Positions 8,456-16,611 of a DNA stretch of 64,000 nt are shown here, in pieces. The stretch lies in the NCBI RefSeq assembly GCF_023701525.1, contig NZ_JAMQAW010000025.1, forward strand, positions 275,735 through 339,734, read 5' to 3'. Source of the stretch: Streptomyces albipurpureus (GTDB lineage: Bacteria > Actinomycetota > Actinomycetes > Streptomycetales > Streptomycetaceae). The notes beneath the pieces were generated by a model. That model was given only the letters and a program-made list of their open reading frames with translations. It searched no databases and had not been told where the DNA came from. Position numbers and translations under genes: made by a program. The first letter of the stretch is position 1. Each line of letters opens with the position of its first letter.

Positions 8456-11016
8456 CGCCCCGGACCCCGGCGCCCTCCACCGTCGTCTTCACCCCAGCGC
8501 GAGGCGAGCAGCAGGGCGATGTCGTCCGGGCGGTCGGTCGCCGCGCCCGCCCCGCGGATCAACCGGTCGGCCGTCTCGGCCAGTGGTGCGGAGCCGCACT
8601 CGGCGAGTGCGCTCCGCAGTCGCTCCACACCGAGGTCGATGTCGATTCCGGGTCGTTCCACCAAGCCGTCGGTGTAGAGGGCGAGGACTGCCCCGGAGTC
8701 CAGTCGCCATTCGGTGACCGGGTAGGAAGCCGATGCGTCCACGCCGAGTACGACACCTCCGGCAAGGTCGAGAACCTCCGTCGGACCGTCCGGGTGTTGG
8801 AGCAGGGGCTGGGGATGGCCGGCCCGCACTGCCTGGGTGTGGCCGGTCCTGGGGTCGACGACGATGTAGCAGCAACTGGCGAACTGGCCTGGGTCGAGGT
8901 CGATGAGCAGCCGGTTGGTCCCGCTCATCACCTCCCGAGGATCGTGCCCGCTCAGCGCGAACGCCCGTACGGCGCTGCGCAGTTGCCCCATGGTGGCGGC
9001 CGCCGAGACACCGTGTCCCTGGACGTCTCCGATGACCAGCGCCAGCCGATCGCCGGTCTCGATCACGTCGTACCAGTCACCGCCCACGTCCATGCCCTGG
9101 GTGCCGGGGAGATAGCGGCCGATGGTGGCCACGTTGTCGAGTTCGGGCAACTGGTGCGGCAGAAGGGCGTCCTGGAGGCCGCGGGCCAGCGCGGCCTCCG
9201 TGTCGTAGCGCTGGGCGCGGGCGAGGGCCTGGGCGATCAGTCCCGCGAGCGCGGTGAGCACCGCGCGTTCCTCGGGGCCGAAATCCCGCGGCTGGTCGAA
9301 GCCCAGGATGCAGGAACCCACCGGACGCCCGGAGGCGATCAGCGGCAGAAAGGCCCGGGCGCCGACATGGGCGTCGAGGGGGATGCCGGGGTAGGAGTTC
9401 CCCAGCTTCTCCATCGACTCGAAGAAGAGGGGTCGGCCGGAGGTGAGGGTCTCCACCCCGGGTAGCCGGGCATCGAGCGCCACCCCGTCGAAGCGGTCCA
9501 GGAAGCCCTGGGGAAAGCCGGTCTCCCAGGCCAGGAACAGATGGCGCTCATGCAGGAGGTAGATCGCCAACTGCCGGCCGCCGAAGGCCGGAAGCAGTTC
9601 CTCGGTGACCACGGCCGAGACCTGACGGGCGGTCACCGCCTCCGTCAGGGCGATGGCGAGGGCGACCGGCCGGTACAGCGCCGAAGCCCGGTCGGCCGGT
9701 GAGCTGGGCCCGGGCACCATCGCCGTGCCGGGTGCGGCTTCGGGTTCGGGCCCCGGTGCATGACTGGGCTCATCGGCGGCGACGATGGTGACGGTGAGTC
9801 CGTCATGGCCGGAGTAGAGCGAGAACGCCAGCCACTCGTCCGGGGTGCGGCGGGCCACGAAGTGGACCGGGCTGTGGGACATCAGGGCGGCCCGGAAGTG
9901 GTCCTCATGGATGGTGTGGCCCAGCCAGGGCAGCACATCCCACAACACACGGCCCGTCAGCTCGGGTCCCGCTCGCCCGAGTAGGGCTTCGGCGCTGTTG
10001 TTGAGATAGGTGATGCGACCGAGCCGGTCGAGGGAGAACACCCCGCGCGGCAGCCGGTCGGTGGCCTCGAAGACGATCGGCGCGGAGCCGAGGTCGACGA
10101 GGCAGCCCGTGAGCGCAGCCGGCCGGTGGGTACCCGACGGCCCATCCCCCGCGGCGGAGATCTCGAAGAGATAGGGACGACCGTCCGGTCCCCGCACCCG
10201 GATTCTGCGACGGGTCCGCCGGCTGGCGGCGGCCGTCTGCCGGGCGAGCGCCCAGATCCCCAGGACGTCTGCCGGCATCAGCCGGTCGGTGAGCGCGTCC
10301 AGGGTTCCGCTGAAGCGCGCGGGGTCGAGGCCGAGGATCGCGCAGAGCTCGTCGTCGACCGTGAGGGCCCCGCTGTCCAGCTCCCAGGTGAAGTGGCCGA
10401 TCCGCACCAGGGGGGTGGTGACGGACGGGAGTTGGACGGGGTGGGGTTCGGCTTCCCACTCAAGGGAGACTCCCTGGTCGCTCAACTCGCCGAGCGAGGA
10501 GCCCAGTCGGCGGGCGACGTTGTGGATGCGATGACGATCGCTGTTCTCGACGGGATTCCCGGGGGTGGCTCGCCGTAGCACGGCCAGTACCCCGCGTTTC
10601 TCCTTGCCGCTGACGACCGGTACGTACAGCGAACTGAAGGGGAAGGGCAGCCCGGCCATCAGTTGGGGGAAGCGGCGCATGGATTCCTCGGCGTCGGCGA
10701 GGTGGATGGCGCGTCCCGAGCGGTAGGCCTCGGCAACCGGGAAGGGGCGGTTCACATGCATGCGCCACCACGGGTGGAAGAGCCTGGCCGGCAGCCCGGC
10801 GAGTACGGCCAGCCGGAGCATGCCCTCCGTACGCGAACGCAGGTAGACACCGCCGGCGTATCCACCGACCGCCTCGGCGGCGCTGACGGCGGCCTGGGCG
10901 AGCACCACCTCCAGCTCATCGGGTGCGCGGCTACCGCTCTGAGGTGCTCCGGGCGCCGCCGGGAAGGTCGCTGGCCGCTCCGGCGGGGTACGGCCGGTGG
11001 CGTCGTACCAGGTCAT
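8452..11016 (-). CDS. PP2C-type SpoIIE serine phosphatase with GAF and PAS sensor domains
   Basis: An 854-residue cytoplasmic multi-domain sensor phosphatase. In order: GAF (about 30-180), PAS (about 205-310, IGHFTWELDSGALTVDDE), second PAS (about 315-415, FSLDRLGRITYLNNSAEALLG), second GAF (about 450-600) and SpoIIE/PP2C phosphatase (about 625-845). The metal-binding aspartates are visible in GGDWYDV and VIGDVQGHG. Such proteins dephosphorylate anti-anti-sigma factors and so release sigma factors in response to a ligand or redox cue. No partner anti-sigma gene is adjacent; an RsbW-like ATPase lies 22 kb away. The gene is convergent and overlaps its neighbour by 4 bases. Confidence 0.92.
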   Translation of the reverse strand: MTWYDATGRTPPERPATFPAAPGAPQSGSRAPDELEVVLAQAAVSAAEAVGGYAGGVYLRSRTEGMLRLAVLAGLPARLFHPWWRMHVNRPFPVAEAYRSGRAIHLADAEESMRRFPQLMAGLPFPFSSLYVPVVSGKEKRGVLAVLRRATPGNPVENSDRHRIHNVARRLGSSLGELSDQGVSLEWEAEPHPVQLPSVTTPLVRIGHFTWELDSGALTVDDELCAILGLDPARFSGTLDALTDRLMPADVLGIWALARQTAAASRRTRRRIRVRGPDGRPYLFEISAAGDGPSGTHRPAALTGCLVDLGSAPIVFEATDRLPRGVFSLDRLGRITYLNNSAEALLGRAGPELTGRVLWDVLPWLGHTIHEDHFRAALMSHSPVHFVARRTPDEWLAFSLYSGHDGLTVTIVAADEPSHAPGPEPEAAPGTAMVPGPSSPADRASALYRPVALAIALTEAVTARQVSAVVTEELLPAFGGRQLAIYLLHERHLFLAWETGFPQGFLDRFDGVALDARLPGVETLTSGRPLFFESMEKLGNSYPGIPLDAHVGARAFLPLIASGRPVGSCILGFDQPRDFGPEERAVLTALAGLIAQALARAQRYDTEAALARGLQDALLPHQLPELDNVATIGRYLPGTQGMDVGGDWYDVIETGDRLALVIGDVQGHGVSAAATMGQLRSAVRAFALSGHDPREVMSGTNRLLIDLDPGQFASCCYIVVDPRTGHTQAVRAGHPQPLLQHPDGPTEVLDLAGGVVLGVDASASYPVTEWRLDSGAVLALYTDGLVERPGIDIDLGVERLRSALAECGSAPLAETADRLIRGAGAATDRPDDIALLLASRWGEDDGGGRRGPGR

Positions 11017-11278
11017 CAGGGTCTGTCCGTCGGACGCGGCAGGACCCTCCCGTCCCGCCCCCGACCCCCGCGCGCCGCCCCGCCTCCAGCCTTCGGCACG
11101 GCGGAGCCCCCCGTCCGCCGGACTCCCTGCTCCGCCTTGCGATGCACGTCAGCGACCCCGCTCTGTGATCCTGCCTGACCGAAAGACACGCCCAAGGCCA
11201 ATATGCTCCTGAGACGCGCCACCGCGCATCTCCGTGGAGGGGGAGCACCCCCGGAGGCCAGCAGCGGGGTTCGCACCG

Positions 11279-11305
11279 GGTGGACCTCTGCCGCAGAGGT
11301 CCACC
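11279..11305. promoter_or_regulatory. Perfect 27-bp palindrome upstream of the RpiR gene
   Basis: GGTGGACCTCTGC (11279-11291), one central base, and GCAGAGGTCCACC (11293-11305) form an uninterrupted dyad. It lies in the divergent gap between the SpoIIE phosphatase (start 11016) and the RpiR regulator (start 11464). A one-base centre is too tight for an efficient RNA hairpin, so a protein-binding operator is more likely than a terminator. The remainder of the 447-base gap (11017-11463) shows only a GC-rich GGGGGAGCACCCCC inverted repeat near 11239. Confidence 0.6.
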
Positions 11306-11463
11306 GCGACATCTGGTCCGGCTCGGCCACTTCCCCGTGGTCATGAGGTCCAGCAGCTGTCCGACATCTGAGACGACAGGTGCTACCCGAACGTACTTCC
11401 GCCGTACGACAGCGGCTCCTGGGCTATGTTGAGGCCGGATTGGGACGAGAAGGAGTGACACCG

Positions 11464-12387
11464 GTGCCATCAGATCAGCAGGCACGCGCACAGGCGTCTG
11501 CGATCACGCCGGGAAGACCGGCTCCGGAGACGGAGCTCGCCCCCACGGACAGGGTTCTGGCCCTCTTCGGCGGCCATCGGCTCTCCCCAGGTCAGCGACG
11601 TATCGCGCAGTACATCACCGAGCACCTCACCGAAGCCGCGTTCCTGTCGATCACCGACCTCGCGGAGCGGGTCGGCGTCAGTCAGCCCTCGGTGACGCGG
11701 TTCGCCGCCTCGGTGGGCTTCAGCGGATATCCCGCGCTGCGCGAGGCCCTCCAGCCGATCGCGCTGAGCGCGGTCGCCGCGTCGCCGGAGTCACGCGAGG
11801 AGAACCGGCGCAATGAGTTGCAGGCCGCCGTGGACGCCGAAATCGGCAATCTGGAGAGTCTGCGCAGGCTGGTCGCGGATACCCAGCAGGTCCTCGACCT
11901 CGGCCGTGAACTGGCGCAATCGATTCCGTTGACCGTTCTCGGGCTGCGCATCTCCGTCTCGCTCGCGGAGTACTTCGCCTATGCGGCCCGCCGCATCCAC
12001 CCCGATGTACGCACGGTGACCCGGGGGGGCAGTGTCGCCTATGACGCGCTTCTGCAGTCCCGGGAGGCGGGCGGAAGCTGGGTGCTGGCGTTCGCGATGC
12101 CACGGCACGCCAAGGAGACCCTGGCGGCCATGCGGGCCGCCCGTAGCACCGGATTGCGTATCGCCCTGATCACCGACGTGGCACTCGGGCCGCTGGTGGA
12201 CGAGGCGGATGTGACCTTTGCCGCCGCGACCGGCTCCCGGCTGGTCTTCGACTCCTACGCGGCGCCGGGGGTGCTGTCGGCCGCGCTGCTCCAGGCCATG
12301 GCGGACGCCGATCCGCAGCGCACACAGACCCGGTTGGAGGGCTACGAGCACGCCACCGAGCAGCACGACTTCTTCCTGGAGGACTGA
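11464..12387 (+). CDS. MurR/RpiR-family transcriptional regulator
   Basis: A 307-residue regulator with an N-terminal RpiR helix-turn-helix (FLSITDLAERVGVSQPSVTRFAASVGFSGYPALREAL, about residues 60-97) and a C-terminal SIS domain that normally senses sugar phosphates (VLGLRISVSLAEYFAYAARRIHPDVRTV, WVLAFAMPRHAKETLAAMRAARSTGLRIALITD). The GTG at 11464 is chosen because AAGGAG (11450-11455) sits 8 bases before it. The gene is isolated, with no murQ- or sugar-kinase-like neighbour, so the regulon is unknown. The 27-bp dyad upstream and an ATGAA-N4-TTCAT site just downstream are candidate binding sites. Confidence 0.9.
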   Translation: MPSDQQARAQASAITPGRPAPETELAPTDRVLALFGGHRLSPGQRRIAQYITEHLTEAAFLSITDLAERVGVSQPSVTRFAASVGFSGYPALREALQPIALSAVAASPESREENRRNELQAAVDAEIGNLESLRRLVADTQQVLDLGRELAQSIPLTVLGLRISVSLAEYFAYAARRIHPDVRTVTRGGSVAYDALLQSREAGGSWVLAFAMPRHAKETLAAMRAARSTGLRIALITDVALGPLVDEADVTFAAATGSRLVFDSYAAPGVLSAALLQAMADADPQRTQTRLEGYEHATEQHDFFLED

Positions 12388-12420
12388 CTCCTCACCGTCT
12401 GAGGGGGTAGTTGCCCGATG

Positions 12421-12490
12421 GGTGAATATGCATGAATTTTTTCATACCCTTGATTACTCAACGGTATATATATTTACTGTTCGAGTAGCT
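12421..12490. promoter_or_regulatory. AT-rich islet with a TGAA/TTCA dyad
   Basis: This segment, within the 423-base gap 12388-12810, is strikingly AT-rich for the genome (it includes GGTATATATATTTACTG). It contains the perfect dyad ATGAA-TTTT-TTCAT at 12432-12445. AT-rich TGAA..TTCA-type dyads are reported for some RpiR-family operators, but no gene starts on the plus strand before the Clp-N terminator. It may be a relic promoter or a non-coding RNA promoter. The rest of the gap contains only the terminator at 12759-12792 and a small hairpin GTCCG/CGGAC at 12734-12750. Confidence 0.3.
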
Positions 12491-12758
12491 GGAGATCCTC
12501 GGATCACCGGAAGGCCCACGCCATCGAGGATTCGGCAGCCCGCAACGATGCTCATCACCCCTCGCACCGCCTTAAGAGGTGCGCACCGCTTCCCGGAGTT
12601 GGGACCCGTCCCACCCGCGGGCGGCATCGGCGGAACCGAACACCCTTAGGCCCCTGCGGGCCTCCTAGAGCCGGACACCGAAGAAGAGACGCTTGTTCCT
12701 CCTCGCGTTGCTTCGTGGTGATCCGTGAGGGCAGTCCGTCCCCTGCGGACGCCCCTTC

Positions 12759-12792
12759 GGCGGCCTCGGTCTACCCCTGGACCGAGGCCGCC
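12759..12792 (-). terminator. Terminator of the Clp N-domain gene
   Basis: GGCGGCCTCGGTC (12759-12771) and GACCGAGGCCGCC (12780-12792) form a perfect 13-bp stem with an 8-base loop, 19 bases after the Clp-N protein stop. It is symmetric and could also end transcripts arriving from the RpiR side. Confidence 0.8.
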
Positions 12793-12810
12793 ATAATCCC
12801 CACGGTGGGA

Positions 12811-13533
12811 TCAGCCGTCCTGCTTGGCCGCCAGTGCGGCCGCCAGGCCATCCGCGATATGGGCCTCAGTGGCAGCCTTGTCCACACCGGCCGCGGCGAG
12901 GATCCCCCGGCCGTCCTCCTGCTCCAGCAGAGCGAGCAGGACGTGTTCGGTGCCGATGTAGTTGTGCCCGAGCCGCAACGCCTCGCGATAGGTCAACTCC
13001 AGCACCTTGCGGGCTCCGGCGTCATAGGGGACGAGGTCGGGCACCTGCTCCACCGCGGGCGGAAGCGCGTCGGTCGCGGCCTGGCGAACGGTGTCCAGCG
13101 CGACGCCCTGCGCCACGATCGCACGGCCGGCGAGTGACTCGCGCTCGGTCAGCAGCCCGAGAACCAGATGAACGGGGCCGATGTTCCCGTTGCGCGCCGC
13201 GTGCGCCTCGTTCTGCGCGCCCATGACCACGTTCTTGGCGCGGGCGGTGAACCGGCTGAACCCCTGACGGGGATCGAGATCCGATGATTCGCCACCCTCC
13301 TTGGACACGAATCGCTTCTGGGCGGCCTGTCGGGTGACCCCCATGCTCTTGCCGATATCCGTCCACGAAGCACCCGAGCGGCGCGCCTGGTCCACGAAGT
13401 GACCGATCAGATGGTCCGCCACATCGCCGAGGTGGTCAGCGGCGATGACCGCCCCCGAGAGCTGGTCCAGGGTGTCGGGGTGAGCCGTCTTGATGGCATC
13501 GATCAGATCGTCGAGACGGACCGGGTTGTTCAT
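12811..13533 (-). CDS. Clp N-terminal (ClpR) domain protein with helix-turn-helix
   Basis: About 240 residues. The C-terminal two thirds form a double Clp N-domain repeat (FTARAKNVVMGAQNEAHAARNG followed by IGPVHLVLGLLTERES; then VLELTYREALRLGHNYIGTEHVLLALLEQ), as at the start of ClpC, but no AAA module follows. In front lies a helix-turn-helix-like stretch, GASWTDIGKSMGVTRQAAQKRF, that could bind DNA. It may act as an adaptor or regulator in Clp proteolysis and might control its own promoter. ATG at 13533 is preferred because GGAGAAG precedes it by 9 bases; an ATG at 13551 is the alternative. Two GTCAAC palindromes lie just upstream. Confidence 0.8.
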   Translation of the reverse strand: MNNPVRLDDLIDAIKTAHPDTLDQLSGAVIAADHLGDVADHLIGHFVDQARRSGASWTDIGKSMGVTRQAAQKRFVSKEGGESSDLDPRQGFSRFTARAKNVVMGAQNEAHAARNGNIGPVHLVLGLLTERESLAGRAIVAQGVALDTVRQAATDALPPAVEQVPDLVPYDAGARKVLELTYREALRLGHNYIGTEHVLLALLEQEDGRGILAAAGVDKAATEAHIADGLAAALAAKQDG

Positions 13534-13553
13534 TTGAGTTGGCTTCTCCATGC

Positions 13554-13599
13554 GTCAACCATAGGTTGACAGGCCACTGACCGTCAACCCGAAGTTGAC
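13554..13599. promoter_or_regulatory. Two palindromic operators upstream of the Clp N-domain gene
   Basis: GTCAACCATAGGTTGAC (13554-13570) and GTCAACCCGAAGTTGAC (13583-13599) are 17-bp dyads with the same GTCAAC/GTTGAC arms, 29 bp centre to centre. On the minus strand each also supplies a TTGAC-like -35 element. They end 21 bases upstream of the preferred start, so they would cover the promoter or transcription start. The HTH in the encoded protein makes autoregulation an attractive inference. Confidence 0.7.
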
Positions 13600-13801
13600 A
13601 TTCAGCGGCTCGGCGCCTCCCCTGACGCGATCACGTGGGCACTACGACGTACGGCCCGGTGGCTCGCCCGCTTCGGGTGATCCGGTGGTGTTCTCCCGCC
13701 GTCGCCGAGCCCGGCACCGCCGGGCATCGGACAGCGGCGATGATTGAGTCCCCCATCGGCAGTACGCACCTCACAACGACCGCTCCCGGAGGGAACCACC
13801 G

Positions 13802-14200
13802 ATGACCGACGACACAGCGGAGATCACCGCCATCGTCAACCGCTGGGCCAGGGCAGTGCACGAAGGGGACCTCGACGGGGTGCTCGCCGACCACACCGAC
13901 GACATCGTGATGTTCGACGTACCCCCACCCGATCAAGGGGTCCGGGGGATCGACGCGTACGCACGGACCTGGCCGCCCTTCTTCACCTGGCAGCGGCAGG
14001 GGGCCTGTTTTGAGATCGACTCGATGGAGATCACCGCGGGGGACGAGGTCGCCTTCGCCCACGCGCTGCTGCGCTGCGCCACGGCGGAGTCACTGCGCAC
14101 CGAGCCGGCTCAACGGCTGCGGCTGACCTTGGGCCTGCGCAAGGAGAACGGTCGCTGGATGGTCGCACACGAACACCACTCGTTTCCCGACCGGAGCTGA
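13802..14200 (+). CDS. SnoaL-like / NTF2-fold polyketide cyclase-related protein
   Basis: A 132-residue cytoplasmic protein with the NTF2-like cone fold pattern: ITAIVNRWARAVHEGDLDGVLADHTDDIVMFDVPPPDQGVRGIDAY at the N-terminus, then GACFEIDSMEITAGDEVAFAHALLRC and RLRLTLGLRKENGRWMVAHEHHSFP. This SnoaL/DUF4440 subgroup is mostly of unknown function; members are ring cyclases, isomerases or stress proteins. GGAGGG precedes the ATG by 7 bases. It appears to be a single-gene unit. A second NTF2-type protein, of different sequence, occurs at 62740-63117. Confidence 0.85.
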   Translation: MTDDTAEITAIVNRWARAVHEGDLDGVLADHTDDIVMFDVPPPDQGVRGIDAYARTWPPFFTWQRQGACFEIDSMEITAGDEVAFAHALLRCATAESLRTEPAQRLRLTLGLRKENGRWMVAHEHHSFPDRS

Positions 14201-14228
14201 CAGCCGCGGCGATCCCCCTCGACCGTCC

Positions 14229-14273
14229 GCGACCCCGGTCGAACACCGGGCACGCAAACGGACTCGGGGTCGC
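14229..14273. terminator. Possible long-loop hairpin between convergent genes
   Basis: GCGACCCC (14229-14236) pairs with GGGGTCGC (14266-14273) across a 29-base loop, between the SnoaL-like and the convergent Nudix gene. The long loop makes terminator function uncertain. Confidence 0.3.
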
Positions 14274-14294
14274 TCCCCTCGCCCCACGGGTGGG

Positions 14295-14792
14295 CTAGTG
14301 GGCCGGGAGTGTCATCGCTCCCGGCGGCTGGAACCACAGGGGTCCACCGGCCATGGCGCGCTCGACCCGGAAGCGAGACCATTCATCCAGCTCCGGCAGC
14401 TCGTCCGCGGCGAACCAGCCCACCTCAAGCGACTCATCGTCGTTGACGCGCGCCACACCCCCGGTGGCACGGCAGCGGAAGGTGATGTCGAGATACTGGC
14501 AGCGGTCACCGTTGGGGTAGACGACCGGCTCGGCCGCCGCCTGGATCAGTACGACACTCTCCGGGACGCAATGCACCGCGGTCTCCTCGTACACCTCCCG
14601 CACGGCGGTGTCGGCCGGTTCCTCGCCGGGCTCGGGGATACCGGCGACGGTCGACCAGCGGCCGTTGTCAGCCCGCTTGCCCAGCAGCACTCTGCCCTTG
14701 TCGTCAAAGACGACTGCGGTCACTCCCGGCAGCAGAAGCAGCTGATTTCCCGCTGTGGCGCGGATGTCGAGAATGAAGTCAGGGGTACCCAT
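14295..14792 (-). CDS. Nudix hydrolase
   Basis: A 165-residue protein with a Nudix box at about residues 51-73 (GIPEPGEEPADTAVREVYEE followed by TAV). The catalytic REVYEE is intact, but the glycine that usually follows EE-x is replaced by Ala. It hydrolyses a nucleoside diphosphate linked to some other moiety; the actual substrate cannot be read. The N-terminus (LLLLPGVTAVVFDDKGRVLLGKRADNGRWSTVAG) is typical of NADH pyrophosphatase or ADP-ribose-like members. It begins 10 bases after the lnt stop on the same strand, so the two may be co-transcribed. Confidence 0.88.
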   Translation of the reverse strand: MGTPDFILDIRATAGNQLLLLPGVTAVVFDDKGRVLLGKRADNGRWSTVAGIPEPGEEPADTAVREVYEETAVHCVPESVVLIQAAAEPVVYPNGDRCQYLDITFRCRATGGVARVNDDESLEVGWFAADELPELDEWSRFRVERAMAGGPLWFQPPGAMTLPAH

Positions 14793-14802
14793 TGGGCCGA
14801 CC

Positions 14803-16434
14803 CTACTGGTCCGCCGCAGCTTCCCGACCGCCCGCGGTCGGCCCCGATGACTCCCTCCTGCGTCGTACGGCCCGCATGGTCACCCAGCCGATCCCCGTGC
14901 CGGCGAGCAGGAGCAGGATCGCCTCGGGCCAGGCTCCAAGCCGGGTGGCCAGGGTCAATGAGGAGCGCAGCGGTACTTCGGCCACCAGCGCGTCCGGTGT
15001 GAACATCTTGGTCTTCCGCACGACCTCCCCGTCCGGCATGATCACCGCGCTCACCCCGCTGGTGACGGGCACCACCACGGACCGACCGTGCTCGACCGCT
15101 CGCACCTGGGACATGGCCAGCTGCTGATAGGTCATCTCGCTCCGGCCGAAGGTGGCGTTGTTGCTCGGTACGGAGATGAGCTGCGCGCCACCGGTGACGG
15201 TGTCCCTGGCCATGTCGTCGAACGCGGCCTCGTAGCAGGTCACCAGGCCCACCTTGGTACCGGCGAGATCGAAGACCCCCACCTTGTCGCCGGGCCCGAA
15301 GTCCCGGCGTACCCGGTCCACGTCGGAGCTGAAGATCCGCACCACGGAACGCATCGGGATGTACTCACCGAAGGGCTGCACATGGCGCTTGTCATAGGTG
15401 TCGACGGGCCCGCGCTCGGGGTCCCACTTGATGAGGGTGTTGCGGAGCTTGCCGGTTTCGGGGGTGAGGACCGCACCGACCACCGTCGGCACCCCGATCG
15501 TGCGCACCGCGCGATCGATGACCTGGCGGGCGTCCGGATTGCGGTAGGGGTCCAGATCGGAGGAGTTCTCCGGCCAGAGCACGAAGTCGGGCTTCGCCAC
15601 CTTGCCGGCGCTCACCTCGGCGGCGAGTTCCTCGGTGCGGCGGACATGGTTGTCGAGGACCGCTCGGCGCTGGGCGTTGAAGTCCAGACCGAGGCGGGGC
15701 ACATTGCCCTGGATGGCCGCGACGGTCGCGGTGCCGTCCTCGGCCGAGGCGTCGACCAACGGCAGGGCCGCAAGGGCCAGGGTGACCGGGGCGAAGAGCG
15801 TGAGCAGCGCCGCCGCCAGGGGCCCGCGGGGAAGAGCACCGGTGCGTCGGTACGCCAGCCCGCGTCGCACGCACTCGTACAGTCCGAAACCGGTGAGCAG
15901 CACGGCGAAACCGAGCAGTGGTGTCCCACCGACCGCGGCGAGCGGCAGGAAGAGCCCGTCCGCCTGCCCGAAGGCGAGCTTGCCCCAGGGGAAACCACCG
16001 AAGGGCACCCGTGCCCGTGCCGCCTCGCCGAGGATCCAGATCGCCGCGGCCCACACCGGCCACACCGGCAGCCGGCTGACGGCGGCGATCCCGACCGCGG
16101 CGCCAGCGATGAAGAGCGCCTCCACCGCGGCCAGGGCGATCCAGGGCACCGGGCCGACCTCCTCCCCCGTCCAGATCAGGAGCGGGAGCAGAAAGCCCAG
16201 GCCGTTGAGGTAGCCGAGCCCGAAGGCGGTCCGTGCCCGGCGTCCGTACAGGCTCCAGCCGAGGAGCGCGATCGCCGGCACCGCCAGCCACCACAGGGGG
16301 CGGGGCGGAAAGCTCAGATAGAGGAGAACCCCGGAGAGCGCGGCGGCCCCCGGACGCAGCAGCCGACGGAGCAGGGGCCGCCGCCCGATGGGTTCGGGTC
16401 GCGGGGCGTCTACGGGGGTCATGGTGGCGCTCAC
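14803..16434 (-). CDS. lnt: Apolipoprotein N-acyltransferase
   Basis: A 543-residue membrane protein that N-acylates the N-terminal cysteine of lipoproteins at the outer face of the membrane. About six N-terminal transmembrane segments (residues 25-240; LSFPPRPLWWLAVPAIALLGW, GFLLPLLIWTGEEVG) precede a nitrilase-type domain. The catalytic triad is visible: Glu in LWPENSSDLDPY, Lys in YDKRHVQPFGEY and Cys in LVTCYEAAFDD. A final TM follows (AILLLLAGTGIGW). A lipoprotein gene lies immediately upstream on the same strand, a potential client. Streptomycetes often carry two Lnt paralogues; which one this is cannot be told. Confidence 0.93.
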   Translation of the reverse strand: MSATMTPVDAPRPEPIGRRPLLRRLLRPGAAALSGVLLYLSFPPRPLWWLAVPAIALLGWSLYGRRARTAFGLGYLNGLGFLLPLLIWTGEEVGPVPWIALAAVEALFIAGAAVGIAAVSRLPVWPVWAAAIWILGEAARARVPFGGFPWGKLAFGQADGLFLPLAAVGGTPLLGFAVLLTGFGLYECVRRGLAYRRTGALPRGPLAAALLTLFAPVTLALAALPLVDASAEDGTATVAAIQGNVPRLGLDFNAQRRAVLDNHVRRTEELAAEVSAGKVAKPDFVLWPENSSDLDPYRNPDARQVIDRAVRTIGVPTVVGAVLTPETGKLRNTLIKWDPERGPVDTYDKRHVQPFGEYIPMRSVVRIFSSDVDRVRRDFGPGDKVGVFDLAGTKVGLVTCYEAAFDDMARDTVTGGAQLISVPSNNATFGRSEMTYQQLAMSQVRAVEHGRSVVVPVTSGVSAVIMPDGEVVRKTKMFTPDALVAEVPLRSSLTLATRLGAWPEAILLLLAGTGIGWVTMRAVRRRRESSGPTAGGREAAADQ

Positions 16435-16564
16435 CTGCCGGAGTCTACGGCGAGGGGGCAGGTGCCCGGCAGTCCGGGCACCGCGCGGGGGTGCCCGATC
16501 CCCTTGCGGCCCGGGCCGCTGACCACCCGCCCGGCCCGGCCGTGCGGAGCGAGCCCATCGGTGT

Positions 16565-16590
16565 CGTACCGCCCGGCGGAGAGCGGTACG
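16565..16590 (-). terminator. Hairpin after the lipoprotein gene
   Basis: CGTACCGC (16565-16572) pairs with GCGGTACG (16583-16590) over a 10-base loop, 22 bases downstream of the lipoprotein stop and before lnt. Confidence 0.5.
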
Positions 16591-16611
16591 GCACCGGGGC
16601 CGGCCGAACGA

